Under the pieces are notes generated by a model. The model had not been told where the DNA came from, did no database searches, and worked only from the letters and a program-made list of their open reading frames with translations. From Streptomyces sp. MMBL 11-1 (GTDB lineage Bacteria; Actinomycetota; Actinomycetes; Streptomycetales; Streptomycetaceae), in contig NZ_CP117709.1 of assembly GCF_028622875.1 (NCBI RefSeq), positions 4,653,001 through 4,717,000 of the forward strand: DNA of 64,000 bases, given 5' to 3'. The stretch's first letter is position 1. Each line of letters begins with the position of its first letter. Made by a program: the position numbers and the translations under genes. Positions 1 to 7,880 of the stretch are shown here, piece by piece.

Positions 1-18
1 CTCGTCGAACACGTCCAT
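1..18 (-). CDS. Start of a leftward gene, probable HxlR-family regulator (cut by window edge)
   Basis: Only six codons (MDVFDE) are inside the window, reading leftward off the edge. The codons directly upstream in the same frame read AYSCV, so the combined YSCVMDVFDE resembles the N-terminal arm of HxlR-type winged-helix regulators. An in-frame TAG at 63-61 prevents a much longer start. HxlR regulators are frequently divergent from NmrA-like oxidoreductases, as here. Too little sequence is present for more than a tentative call. Confidence 0.35.
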
Positions 19-119
19 GACGCAACTGTAGGCAGAGCCGCCGCCGTTCCGGACGCTCCCCTATGCACGACGGACGGACGCCCATGGGCCCGGCGCGATC
101 CCCGCGGTGGACTGGGCCC

Positions 120-992
120 ATGACGACGAAGAGCACGCACAGCGTTCCGTCCGGGATCCTCGTCCTCGGGGCCACCGGCAAGACCGGCCGCCGGGTCGTG
201 GCCCGGCTGCGCGCGACCGGGACCACCACGGTCCGCCCCGCCTCCCGCTCCGGCGAGGTCCGGTTCGACTGGACCCTCCCCGACACCTGGGAGCCCGCCC
301 TCGCCGGGGCCGACGCCCTCTACCTGGTCGCCCCCGAGGACCCGTCCCCCGTGAAGGACTTCGTGACCCGCGCCGAGGCCTCCGGGGTCCGCCGCTTCGT
401 GGTCCTGTCCGGCCACGGCATCGAGCACGCGGGCGAGGGCTTCGGCCGGGGCATGGCGGCGGCGGAGGACGCGGTCCGGGGGACCGGGGCCGAGTGGACC
501 CTCCTGCGCCCCAACAACTTCTTCCAGAACTTCGACGAGGACCTGTGGCGGGCCCCGCTGGGCGAAGGCCGCCTCGGCCTGCCCATCGGGGACGTCCCCG
601 AACCCTTCGTCGACGCCGACGACGTGGCGGCGGTCGCGGTGGCCGTCCTCACCGGGGACGGCCACGCCGGCCGCACGTACGAACTGTCCGGACCCCGCGC
701 CCTCACCTTCGCCGGGGCCACGGAGACCATCGCCCGCGCGGCCGGCCGGCCCATCCGTTACGAGGAGCTGACCCCGGAGGCGTACCGCGCCGAACTCCTC
801 GCCCAGGGCTGGCCGGAGGCCGCCGCCGACTCCCTCGGCGCGATGTTCGCCCTGCACCGCGCGGGCCACACGGCCGAGGTGACCGACGGCGTCCGACAGG
901 TGCTCGGCCGGGAGGCGGCGGACCTGGAACCGTGGGCGCGGCGCATCGCCGCCACCGGGGTCTGGGCCGAGGGCGCGTCCGGCGGATCGTGA
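120..992 (+). CDS. NmrA-like NAD(P)-binding oxidoreductase (atypical SDR)
   Basis: A 290-residue protein with an N-terminal Rossmann fold. The dinucleotide-binding motif GATGKTGRRV begins near residue 16, followed by a strand-helix pattern and RRFVVLSGHG near residue 100. It is NmrA/QOR2-like: such proteins bind NAD(P) and act as quinone or NADPH-sensing reductases. The catalytic Tyr-Lys pair of classical SDRs is not obvious, as is usual in this subfamily. The ATG at 120 is preferred because it puts the Rossmann motif at the normal distance; an upstream in-frame ATG at 63 would add 19 low-complexity residues. It is divergent from a probable HxlR regulator, a pairing typical of electrophile- or quinone-responsive units. 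Substrate unknown. Confidence 0.8.
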   Translation: MTTKSTHSVPSGILVLGATGKTGRRVVARLRATGTTTVRPASRSGEVRFDWTLPDTWEPALAGADALYLVAPEDPSPVKDFVTRAEASGVRRFVVLSGHGIEHAGEGFGRGMAAAEDAVRGTGAEWTLLRPNNFFQNFDEDLWRAPLGEGRLGLPIGDVPEPFVDADDVAAVAVAVLTGDGHAGRTYELSGPRALTFAGATETIARAAGRPIRYEELTPEAYRAELLAQGWPEAAADSLGAMFALHRAGHTAEVTDGVRQVLGREAADLEPWARRIAATGVWAEGASGGS

Positions 993-1026
993 CCGGGCCC
1001 GCGACGCCTGGCACCCCCTACGGTCG

Positions 1027-1075
1027 CCCGTCCGGATCATGCCGGGCCCGCGCGGTCCGGCATGATCCGGACGGG
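1027..1075. terminator. Bidirectional terminator (19-bp perfect inverted repeat)
   Basis: Perfect 19-bp arms at 1027-1045 and 1057-1075 with an 11-nt loop, lying between the convergent ends of the NmrA-like gene (992) and the AhpD-like gene (1090). No T-tract follows, which is normal for Streptomyces terminators. Confidence 0.8.
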
Positions 1076-1089
1076 ACAGCTCTCCGCTC

Positions 1090-1562
1090 TCAGGCGAACT
1101 GCCCGACCCGGTAGCCGCCGGCCGGCTGCTGGAGGATGACGTTCAGCCGGTTGAAGGTGTTGATCAGCGCGATCAGGGAGGCCAGGGCGAGGAGCTGTCG
1201 TCGTCGTAGTGCTGGGCGGCGTTCGCCCAGACGTCGTCCGGGACCCCGCCCGCCGCGTCCGCGATGCGGGTGCCCTGCTCGGTCAGCTCCAGCGCGGCGC
1301 GCTCGGCGTCGGTGAAGACGGTGGACTCCCGCCAGGCGGCGATCAGGTTGAGCCGCAGCGCGGTCTCCCCGGCCGCGGCGGCTTCCTTGGTGTGCATGTC
1401 CAGGCAGCCGCCGCAGCCGTTGATCTGGCTCGCGCGGATCTTCACCAGCTCCTGGGTCACCGGGGGCAGCGTCGTGTCCTCGACGGCTTTGCCCGCCGAG
1501 AGCAGGTGCCCCACGACCTTTCCCGCGACCGGGCTGGCGAAGGCGTTGAGTCGGGCGTTCAT
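1090..1562 (-). pseudogene. AhpD/carboxymuconolactone decarboxylase-family protein, frameshifted
   Basis: From an ATG at 1562 with RBS GAGGGAG the frame encodes a CMD/AhpD-like protein including the redox motif CGGCLDMHTKEA (C-x2-C-x3-H, with peroxidatic and resolving cysteines). After HYDDD the frame fails. The expected continuation QLLALASLIALINTFNRLNV is intact in the -1-shifted frame and ends at the TGA at 1092-1090. Reading GAC-GAC-GAC-CAG would need one more C at about 1197, so a single base is missing. The family reduces peroxides or protects by disulfide chemistry. The rest of the C-terminus is undamaged, so this is either a very recent mutation or a sequencing/assembly error in a GC-rich run. 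Confidence 0.75.
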
Positions 1563-1638
1563 GGTGTGCTCCCTCTGCTGTCGTCCGTAGCTGCACACAA
1601 GGACGGAACGGGCCCCGGAGGATGTGACACCCGAGGGA

Positions 1639-1652
1639 GTGACGGGCGTCAC
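1639..1652. promoter_or_regulatory. Crp-like palindrome upstream of the AhpD-family gene
   Basis: GTGACGGGCGTCAC fits the Streptomyces Crp-type consensus GTG-N6-GNCAC. It lies about 80 bp upstream of the AhpD-like start on the minus strand. The identical 14-mer recurs at 21306-21319 before a VOC-family gene. Assignment to Crp is inference from the consensus. Confidence 0.4.
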
Positions 1653-1678
1653 CCGAAGGGGCGGCGAGAGGGAGCGCC

Positions 1679-1730
1679 GAAGAGGTGGCGGAACGCTGAA
1701 GAGGTGGCGGAACGCTGAGGAGGTGGCCGG
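1679..1730. repeat. 19-bp tandem direct repeat (two perfect copies plus a degenerate third)
   Basis: The unit GAAGAGGTGGCGGAACGCT occurs at 1679-1697 and 1698-1716, followed by a diverged copy to about 1730. It sits between the SARP regulator stop and the AhpD-like gene. Function unknown. Confidence 0.7.
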
Positions 1731-1761
1731 GGGAGCGGCGAAGGGGGCGCGAGGAGGCCGC

Positions 1762-4626
1762 TCAGGGCCGGGGCACGAGGTTCAGTTCCGCCAGTTCCGC
1801 CAGTGCGGCGTCGGCGTGGCCGGTGTGGCCCGACGTGTGGCTCTTGGCCCGTGCCCGGTTCAGGTGGCGCCTGGCGGCCTCCCGGTCGCCGCGGAGCCGT
1901 GCCGCCCGTCCCAGGCCGATCTCGGCACGGATCTCGCCCACGCTGTGGGCGCGCTCGGCCGACACGGCCAGCGCGCGCTCGTACAGTTCCGTCGCCCGCT
2001 CGGTACGGCCGCCCGCCAACGCCGTTCTGCCGAGCCAGGTCAGCGCCTCGACGACCTCGGTCCACAGGCCGAGCTCCTCGGCCATCAGGAGACCTTCCCG
2101 GTGCAGCTCCTCCGTCCGTACGAGGTCACCCCCGCGTTCGGCCGCGAGCGCCAGGGCCCGGGCGGCCCGCAGCCGGCCCCAGCGGTCGCCGGCCTCGGCG
2201 AAGAGTGCGGCGCCCAGCTCCGCTGACGCGTCCTGGCCCGGGGCATGGCCGGCGAGCTCGACCAGTGCCGCGGCCTCGCCCCAGCGGTCCCGGGCGGCGC
2301 GCGCGCCGGCCAGACTCGCCTCCACCAGCCGCCGCCCCTCGCGGTGGTGGCCCCCGCCGGTCAGGCCGGTGCCGACGAACCACTGCAGCCGGGCCCTCAG
2401 CACAGGATCCTCGACGCCGGCGGTGGGGTCCCCGCCCGCCGGGGCGGCTGCCGTACCGGTCCCCGATGTGCGCAGCTCAATACCGGCCAGCCAGAGCCGT
2501 GCCGCCACGCGCGCGGCCGGGGCGGCCCCGCCCCCGGCGGCGGCCAGCGCCGTCCGGATCGACCTGCGGGCCTCGGTGAGCCGGCCGCGCAGGAACCAGT
2601 ACCACGCCTGCGCGTTCACCAGCCGAACGGCGTATCCGGCGGCGTCCTGGGTGACCGCGAGATCCAGGGCACGGCGCAGGTTGACGGTCTCCGCGTCGAG
2701 GCGCTCCAGGCAGCTCCGCTGGTCCGGGCCGCGCAGCCGCTCGCTCTCCCGCTCGGCCAGCTCGGTGCAGTGGCGTACGAACCGTGCGCGTACGGCGGTC
2801 TCCTCGCCCGCCTCCACCAGCCGTTCGGCGCTGTAGGCGGCCACCGATTCGAGCAGCCGGAACCGGTCTCCCTCACGGACCACGAGCGAGCGGTCCACCA
2901 GCCGGGACACCAGGTCGGGGATGCGTTCGGCGCCCAGCCCGGCGTCGGCGCAGACCGCTTGGGCGGACGCCATGACGCAGCCGTCGGCGTGCACGACCAG
3001 GCGTCGCAGTACGGTGCGCTCGTCCTCGGTCAGCAGCTGCCAGCTCCAGTCGAGCATGCCCCGCAGCGTCTGCTGGCGGTCCGGAAGTCCGCGTACCCGG
3101 ACATCGGGCCGGGTGAAGCGGTCGTCCAGACGGGCGGCGAGTTCCTGCGGGCTCAGCGTCCGCAGCCGGGACGCCACGAGTTCCAGGGCGAGCGGAATAC
3201 CGTCGAGGCGACGGCAGATGGCGGCGACGGCCTCCGCGTTGTCCGCGTCGAGGACGAAGCCGGGCGCCGCCGCGGCGGCCCGCTGCACGAACAGTTCGAC
3301 GGCGCCTGCCCTCGCCACCGCCCGCGGGTCGGTTCGTTCCGGCAGCGTCAGCGGCGGTACCGGATGGACCACCTCGCCGGGGACGTCGAGGGGCTCCTGG
3401 CTGGTGAGCAGGAGGTGTGCCGCGGGCACGGCCGACAGCACGGCACCCGCGAGCACGGCGACCGGCTCGATGAGGTGTTCGCAGTTGTCCAGCAGGATCA
3501 GCAGCCGTTTGTTTGCCACCGCCCGGCACAGCCAGCCCACCAGGTCGTCCAGATCCGGCTCCGTCGCCGCGGTGTCGCACAACCCCAGCGTCGTGATGAC
3601 CCGTTCGGCGATGTCGTCCGGGGCCGACGCGGCGCCCAGCCCCGCCAGTTCGACCAGCCACACCCCGTCGGCGAACCGCGCGGACGCGTCGCGTGCCGCG
3701 GCGACCGCCAGCCGAGACTTGCCCACTCCGCCGAGACCGGTGAGGGTGACGAGACGGGTGTTCCCGCCGGGGTCCAGCCGGGCCAGGACCCGCTCGGCCG
3801 CCTCGCGCCGGCCGATCAGCGGAGTCAGCGGGGCGGGAAGATTGGTACGGCACGACAGCGATCCGACCGTGGGCGTGGCCAGCCGCGCCTCCTGACGCAG
3901 GATCGCCTCGTGCAGCGCGCAGGCTTCCGGGCCGGGTGACGCCCCCAGCTCCTCGGCGAGTCGCCGCCGCAGATCCTCGAAGCTCCGCAGGGCGTCGCCC
4001 TGCCGCCCGGCCCGGTACAGGGCACGCATATGGGTTATGCGCAGCCGCTCGCGCAGCGGGTGGCGCTCCACCGAAACCCCCAGCTCCGCCGCCAGTGCCG
4101 CGTGCTCGCCCCGTGCGAGGCGCGCCTCGGCGTGGTCCTCGACGACGTTGAGGCGCAGCTCCTCCAGCCGGGCGATCTCGCCGCGGGCGAACAGGGACTC
4201 GGCCACATCGGCGTAGGCCGGCCCCCGCCACAACGCGAGCGCTTCGGCGAACAGGTCCGCCCGCACCGCCGGTTCCCGGTGGGCGCGGGCGCGCTCGGCC
4301 AGCTCCTGGAACTCCAGGGCGTCGACCTTGCCGATCACGTCGTGCCCGTCGTCCGCGAGCAGCAACCGGTAGCCGACGGGCTCGCGGATCACCCGCTCCC
4401 GGCCCAGCACGCGGCGCAGCTGGGAGACCTTGGTCTGCAGGGTGTTGGCCGACCCGCCCGGCGGGCCGCTCGCCCACAGGTCCTCGATCAGGCGGTCCGC
4501 CGGCACCGGCCCGCCGCCGTGGACGAGCAGATCCGCCAGCAGGGCGCGGACCTTCGCTTCGGGGACCTTGACCGGCCGCCCCTCGGCGTCCCAGACGGCC
4601 AGCGGGCCGAGCACCCCGTAACGCAT
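1762..4626 (-). CDS. AfsR/SARP-family transcriptional regulator with NB-ARC and TPR domains
   Basis: 954 residues in the AfsR layout. Residues 1-90 are the winged-helix OmpR-type DNA-binding domain (MRYGVLGPLAVWDAEGRPV start, LRRVLG recognition-helix region). Residues about 95-250 are the BTAD domain. An NB-ARC/STAND ATPase follows with P-loop GLGGVGKSRLA near residue 295 and a Walker-B-like LLILLDNCEHL. The C-terminal third consists of TPR-like helices. Such proteins activate secondary-metabolism or export promoters by binding heptameric direct repeats. It is divergent from a DHA2 exporter, and seven tandem heptamers lie in the 136-bp gap, so it probably controls that exporter and itself. 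No TTA codon was found. Confidence 0.9.
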   Translation of the reverse strand: MRYGVLGPLAVWDAEGRPVKVPEAKVRALLADLLVHGGGPVPADRLIEDLWASGPPGGSANTLQTKVSQLRRVLGRERVIREPVGYRLLLADDGHDVIGKVDALEFQELAERARAHREPAVRADLFAEALALWRGPAYADVAESLFARGEIARLEELRLNVVEDHAEARLARGEHAALAAELGVSVERHPLRERLRITHMRALYRAGRQGDALRSFEDLRRRLAEELGASPGPEACALHEAILRQEARLATPTVGSLSCRTNLPAPLTPLIGRREAAERVLARLDPGGNTRLVTLTGLGGVGKSRLAVAAARDASARFADGVWLVELAGLGAASAPDDIAERVITTLGLCDTAATEPDLDDLVGWLCRAVANKRLLILLDNCEHLIEPVAVLAGAVLSAVPAAHLLLTSQEPLDVPGEVVHPVPPLTLPERTDPRAVARAGAVELFVQRAAAAAPGFVLDADNAEAVAAICRRLDGIPLALELVASRLRTLSPQELAARLDDRFTRPDVRVRGLPDRQQTLRGMLDWSWQLLTEDERTVLRRLVVHADGCVMASAQAVCADAGLGAERIPDLVSRLVDRSLVVREGDRFRLLESVAAYSAERLVEAGEETAVRARFVRHCTELAERESERLRGPDQRSCLERLDAETVNLRRALDLAVTQDAAGYAVRLVNAQAWYWFLRGRLTEARRSIRTALAAAGGGAAPAARVAARLWLAGIELRTSGTGTAAAPAGGDPTAGVEDPVLRARLQWFVGTGLTGGGHHREGRRLVEASLAGARAARDRWGEAAALVELAGHAPGQDASAELGAALFAEAGDRWGRLRAARALALAAERGGDLVRTEELHREGLLMAEELGLWTEVVEALTWLGRTALAGGRTERATELYERALAVSAERAHSVGEIRAEIGLGRAARLRGDREAARRHLNRARAKSHTSGHTGHADAALAELAELNLVPRP

Positions 4627-4699
4627 GGCCGGAGTCTAACGCCGGACGACCATCAGGAAACCGTGCGTGAGGGTCGGCACTGTGGCGCGTGCCCGTTGT

Positions 4700-4748
4700 C
4701 GAGACGCGGGACGCGAGACGCGCGACGCGGGACACGAGACACGAGACA
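4700..4748. promoter_or_regulatory. Seven tandem heptamers (CGRGACR) between SARP gene and exporter
   Basis: Seven uninterrupted 7-bp units run from 4700 to 4748: CGAGACG, CGGGACG, CGAGACG, CGCGACG, CGGGACA, CGAGACA, CGAGACA. SARP regulators recognise heptameric direct repeats, though known sites usually carry short spacers; here the units are contiguous. The position upstream of both divergent starts makes an operator or activator site plausible. Confidence 0.55.
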
Positions 4749-4762
4749 CACAGGGGAGCGCC

Positions 4763-6322
4763 ATGAGCACAACGACCGTACGCAGAGCGGGTGCCCGGGA
4801 GTGGGGAGGGCTGGCCGTCCTCTCCTTGCCCACCGTGCTGCTGGGCCTCGACGTCACCGTCCTGTACCTGGCGCTTCCCTCGCTGGCGGAGGATCTGCGG
4901 CCGTCCGGCACCCAGGAGCTGTGGATCATGGACGCCTACGGTTTCCTGATCGCCGGTTTCCTGCTCACCATGGGGACGCTGGGCGACCGGATCGGCCGTC
5001 GCAGGCTGCTGATGGCCGGGGCAGCGGCCTTCGGGATCGTCTCGGTGCTGGCGGCCTGGTCCCCCAGCGCCGACCTGCTCATCGTCGCGCGGGCGGCCCT
5101 GGGGATCGCCGGGGCCACACTGATGCCGTCCACACTGGCCCTGATCAGCAACATGTTCGCCGATCAGCGACAGCGCTCCCTGGCCATCGGTGTCTGGGCG
5201 ACGAGCTTCGCACTCGGCATGGCGCTCGGGCCGGTGGTCGGCGGTGTGATGCTGGACCACTTCTGGTGGGGTTCGGTGTTCCTCCTCGCGGTGCCGGTCG
5301 CGATCGTGCTGCTGATGGCCGCTCCGGCCCTGATCCCCGAGTACCGGGCACCGCGAAGCGGCCCGTTCGACCTGCTCGGCGTCGCGCTGTCGCTGATGGC
5401 GATCCTGCCGGTGGTCTACGCGGTGAAGCGGTTCGCCGAGGACGGCCCCGACGGGCCCACACTCGCCGCCGCGCTGCTCGGAGTCGGCTTCGCGGTGCTG
5501 TTCGTCCGGCGTCAGGGCAGACTGGCGAGCCCGCTGCTGGACGTGCGCCTCTTCGCCGACCGGACGTTCAGCGCGGCGTTGAGCGTGCTGCTCATCGGAC
5601 TCGTCGGCGTCGGCGGCTCGATGCTGCTGATCACTCAGCAGCTCCAGTTCGTCGAGGGGCTGCCCCCCGTCGAGGCGGGCCTGTGGATGGGGCCGCCCGC
5701 CCTGCTGATGTTCCTGGCCGCGATCGGATCGCCCCTGGTCGCGCGCCGGGTGCCGCCGGGGATCGTGGTGGCGGCCACCCTGGCGCTGTCCACGGCCGGG
5801 TACGCGCTGCTCGCCCAGGTGGACGCCTCGGACGGCATCGCCCCGATGGTGACCGGTTTCGGTCTCGTCTACCTCGGGCTCGGGGCGATCGCGGCCCTGG
5901 GCACCGACCTGGTGGTCGGCGCCGCGCCGGCGGAGAAGGCCGGCTCGGCCTCGGCGATGTCGGAGACCGTGCAGGAGCTGGGCCTTGCCCTGGGCGTGGC
6001 GGTCCTCGGCAGCCTGGCCACCGCGGTCTACCGCGACCGGGTCGAGATGCCCGCCGACGTCCCGCCCGAGGTGGCCGAGGTGGCGGGTGACAGCCTCGCC
6101 GGTGCGGTCTCCTCGGCGCAGTGGATGCCCGCAGGATGGCTCGACCACGCCAAGGAAGCGGCCACCTCCGGGATGAACACCGCGATGACCGCCGCCGCGG
6201 CGTGCGCCCTGGTGCTCTCGATCCTCTCCGCCGTCGTGCTGCGGCGCGTCGGCGTCATCGGCGGCGACGTGCCGCAGCACGACGGGGACGACCCGGCGGA
6301 GACGGCCCTGTCGGACGTCTGA
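4763..6322 (+). CDS. MFS drug exporter, DHA2 (QacA/EmrB-like) family
   Basis: 519 residues with about 14 hydrophobic helices. The N-terminal LDVTVLYLALPSLAEDL matches motif D1 of DHA2 exporters. The loop GDRIGRRRLL is MFS motif A. ALGPVVGGVML is the antiporter motif C in helix 5. Such proteins expel hydrophobic or cationic drugs in exchange for protons. The ATG at 4763 has GGGGAG 6 nt upstream. The gene faces an AfsR-like regulator across tandem heptamers, suggesting regulated self-resistance or export. The substrate cannot be read from sequence. Confidence 0.9.
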   Translation: MSTTTVRRAGAREWGGLAVLSLPTVLLGLDVTVLYLALPSLAEDLRPSGTQELWIMDAYGFLIAGFLLTMGTLGDRIGRRRLLMAGAAAFGIVSVLAAWSPSADLLIVARAALGIAGATLMPSTLALISNMFADQRQRSLAIGVWATSFALGMALGPVVGGVMLDHFWWGSVFLLAVPVAIVLLMAAPALIPEYRAPRSGPFDLLGVALSLMAILPVVYAVKRFAEDGPDGPTLAAALLGVGFAVLFVRRQGRLASPLLDVRLFADRTFSAALSVLLIGLVGVGGSMLLITQQLQFVEGLPPVEAGLWMGPPALLMFLAAIGSPLVARRVPPGIVVAATLALSTAGYALLAQVDASDGIAPMVTGFGLVYLGLGAIAALGTDLVVGAAPAEKAGSASAMSETVQELGLALGVAVLGSLATAVYRDRVEMPADVPPEVAEVAGDSLAGAVSSAQWMPAGWLDHAKEAATSGMNTAMTAAAACALVLSILSAVVLRRVGVIGGDVPQHDGDDPAETALSDV

Positions 6323-6395
6323 CCGGGGCCGGGGCCGGGCCTGCCCTCGCCCCACGGCACGCCGGGGCACGCGTGGCTCCGGGCCCGCGGACTTT

Positions 6396-6459
6396 GGGGT
6401 ACGTGCGTGGGGCTCCGGGGGGTACGTGCTTGGGGCTCCGGGGTACGTGGGGGCTTCGG
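6396..6459. repeat. 22-23-bp tandem repeat in intergenic space
   Basis: Two near-identical 22-mers beginning GGGGTACGTGC occur at 6396-6417 and 6419-6440, differing at one base, with a diverged third copy to 6459. They lie between the convergent exporter and monooxygenase genes, so promoter function is unlikely. Confidence 0.6.
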
Positions 6460-6463
6460 GCCG

Positions 6464-7657
6464 TCAGTGCGAGGCCCGCGCCACCCTCTTCGCGATCTTC
6501 TCGGCGTCCAGGGCCATTTCGCGGAGCATCCCGCTGATCGGGTTGGTGAATCCGGTGAAGTAGAGCCCCGGGGCGCCCTTCGGTGAGCGTCCGCCGCGGG
6601 TGACCGGGCGGCCCCGCCCGTCCAGGACGTCCAGGTGGCCGAGCAGCGGCTCCAGCGCCCGGTCGTAGCCGGTGGCGGCGATGACGGCGTCCGGGGTGAG
6701 GCGGGAGCCGTCGGCCAGGACCACCGTGTCCTTGTCGAAGGAGGCGACCGTCGCCACCGGGGTGACCGCGCCGGACCTGACCGCGTCGACCAACCCGGCG
6801 TCCTGGACCGGGATCGCGCCCTGGCGGACCCGGGAGTACAGGCCGGTGTCCGGGCGAGGGAGGCCGTGGGCGGCCAGATCGGGCACGGCTATCCGGCACA
6901 TCACGGCCCCCGCGCCGTCGACGAGCCGCACCGGCAGGCGGCGGACCAGGATGCCGGTGGCCTGGGCCGGCCAGCCCGCGGTGGAGCGGCGGACGATGTG
7001 CGGGACCGTCCGGACCGCGATGCGCACCCGGGACGCGCCGCCCTCCGCGAGGTCCGCGGCGATCTCCGCGCCCGTGTTGCCGATGCCGACGACCAGGACG
7101 TCCCGGCCGGCGTACGGGGCCGGGGCGCGGTACGCCGCCGCGTGCAGCAGGTCGCCCGTGAACGTGTCGCGGCCCGGCCAGTCGGGGATGCGCGGGGTGT
7201 GGTTGAAGCCGGTGGCGACGACGACCGCGCGGCCCCGCAGGACCCGGCCGCCCGTCGCCCTGAGCTGCCAGTCGCCCGAGCCGTCGGGGGCCCGGTCCAC
7301 CCGCGTCACCTCGACACCGGTGACCACTTCCAGCCCGTGGTGCTCGGTGTACTTCTCCAGATACCGCACCATGTCGTCCCGGCCCACCCAGCGCCCGAAT
7401 CTGCGCGGCATTCTCAGCCCCGGAAGCGCCGACCAGCGGCGGGTCGTGTGCAGGCGGAGCCGGTCGTAGTGGCCGCGCCAGGAAGCGCCGACCCGGTCCG
7501 ACTTCTCCAGGACCACGGTCCGTACACCCCGGGCGCGCAGTGCGGCGGCGACGGCGAGGCCTCCGGGGCCGCCGCCGATGACGTAGACGGGACGGTCGTC
7601 CGTACGGTCGGTGAAGGCGGCGGCGTCACTGCCGGTGGGGGACGGGCTGTTGGGCAT
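6464..7657 (-). CDS. FAD/NADPH-dependent flavin monooxygenase (FMO-like)
   Basis: 397 residues. The FAD-binding Rossmann motif VIGGGPGGLAVAAAL is near residue 26. A FMO/BVMO fingerprint-like segment DTFTGDLLHAAAY is near 165. The second NADPH-binding motif VVGIGNTGAEIA is near 190. ATGYD in the C-terminal part is the conserved FMO signature. The enzyme should transfer one oxygen atom to a nucleophilic or carbonyl substrate using NADPH and O2. It stands alone, convergent with the DHA2 exporter, with its own promoter expected in 7658-7720. YUCCA-like or pyridine nucleotide-disulfide oxidoreductase annotations are alternatives. Confidence 0.85.
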   Translation of the reverse strand: MPNSPSPTGSDAAAFTDRTDDRPVYVIGGGPGGLAVAAALRARGVRTVVLEKSDRVGASWRGHYDRLRLHTTRRWSALPGLRMPRRFGRWVGRDDMVRYLEKYTEHHGLEVVTGVEVTRVDRAPDGSGDWQLRATGGRVLRGRAVVVATGFNHTPRIPDWPGRDTFTGDLLHAAAYRAPAPYAGRDVLVVGIGNTGAEIAADLAEGGASRVRIAVRTVPHIVRRSTAGWPAQATGILVRRLPVRLVDGAGAVMCRIAVPDLAAHGLPRPDTGLYSRVRQGAIPVQDAGLVDAVRSGAVTPVATVASFDKDTVVLADGSRLTPDAVIAATGYDRALEPLLGHLDVLDGRGRPVTRGGRSPKGAPGLYFTGFTNPISGMLREMALDAEKIAKRVARASH

Positions 7658-7720
7658 GGTTCGGAGCGTAATCGCCCGCTCTGTTGATGGGTCTCGGTCA
7701 AGAGCGAAATCGATTGCGAA

Positions 7721-7880
7721 TTGATCACGGGCGGGGGCGGTCGATCACGGGCGGGGGTCGGTCGAGCGCGGGCAGGGTTCGGTCGTTCCGGTCGTTCGCG
7801 GGCGGGGGCGGTCGTTCGCGGGCAGGGGACGGCTGACCATGGGCGGGGCCCCGTCGGTCACGGTCACGGTCACGGTCACG
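7721..7880. repeat. Degenerate intergenic tandem repeats
   Basis: About 20-bp units of the type GGTCGATCACGGGCGGGGGC recur imperfectly from 7721 to 7830, followed by a hexamer GGTCAC repeated four times (about 7854-7880) that reaches the stop codon of the next leftward gene. Confidence 0.55.

Noticed and set aside
1195..1200. Programmed -1 frameshift in the AhpD-like gene
   Set aside because: No slippery heptamer of A/T type and the GAC repeat is a simple indel context; family members need no frameshift.
2873..6370. Open minus-strand frame of 1165 codons across the SARP gene and exporter
   Set aside because: Arg/Gly/Pro-rich translation without domains, antisense to two well-supported genes; an artefact of high GC3.
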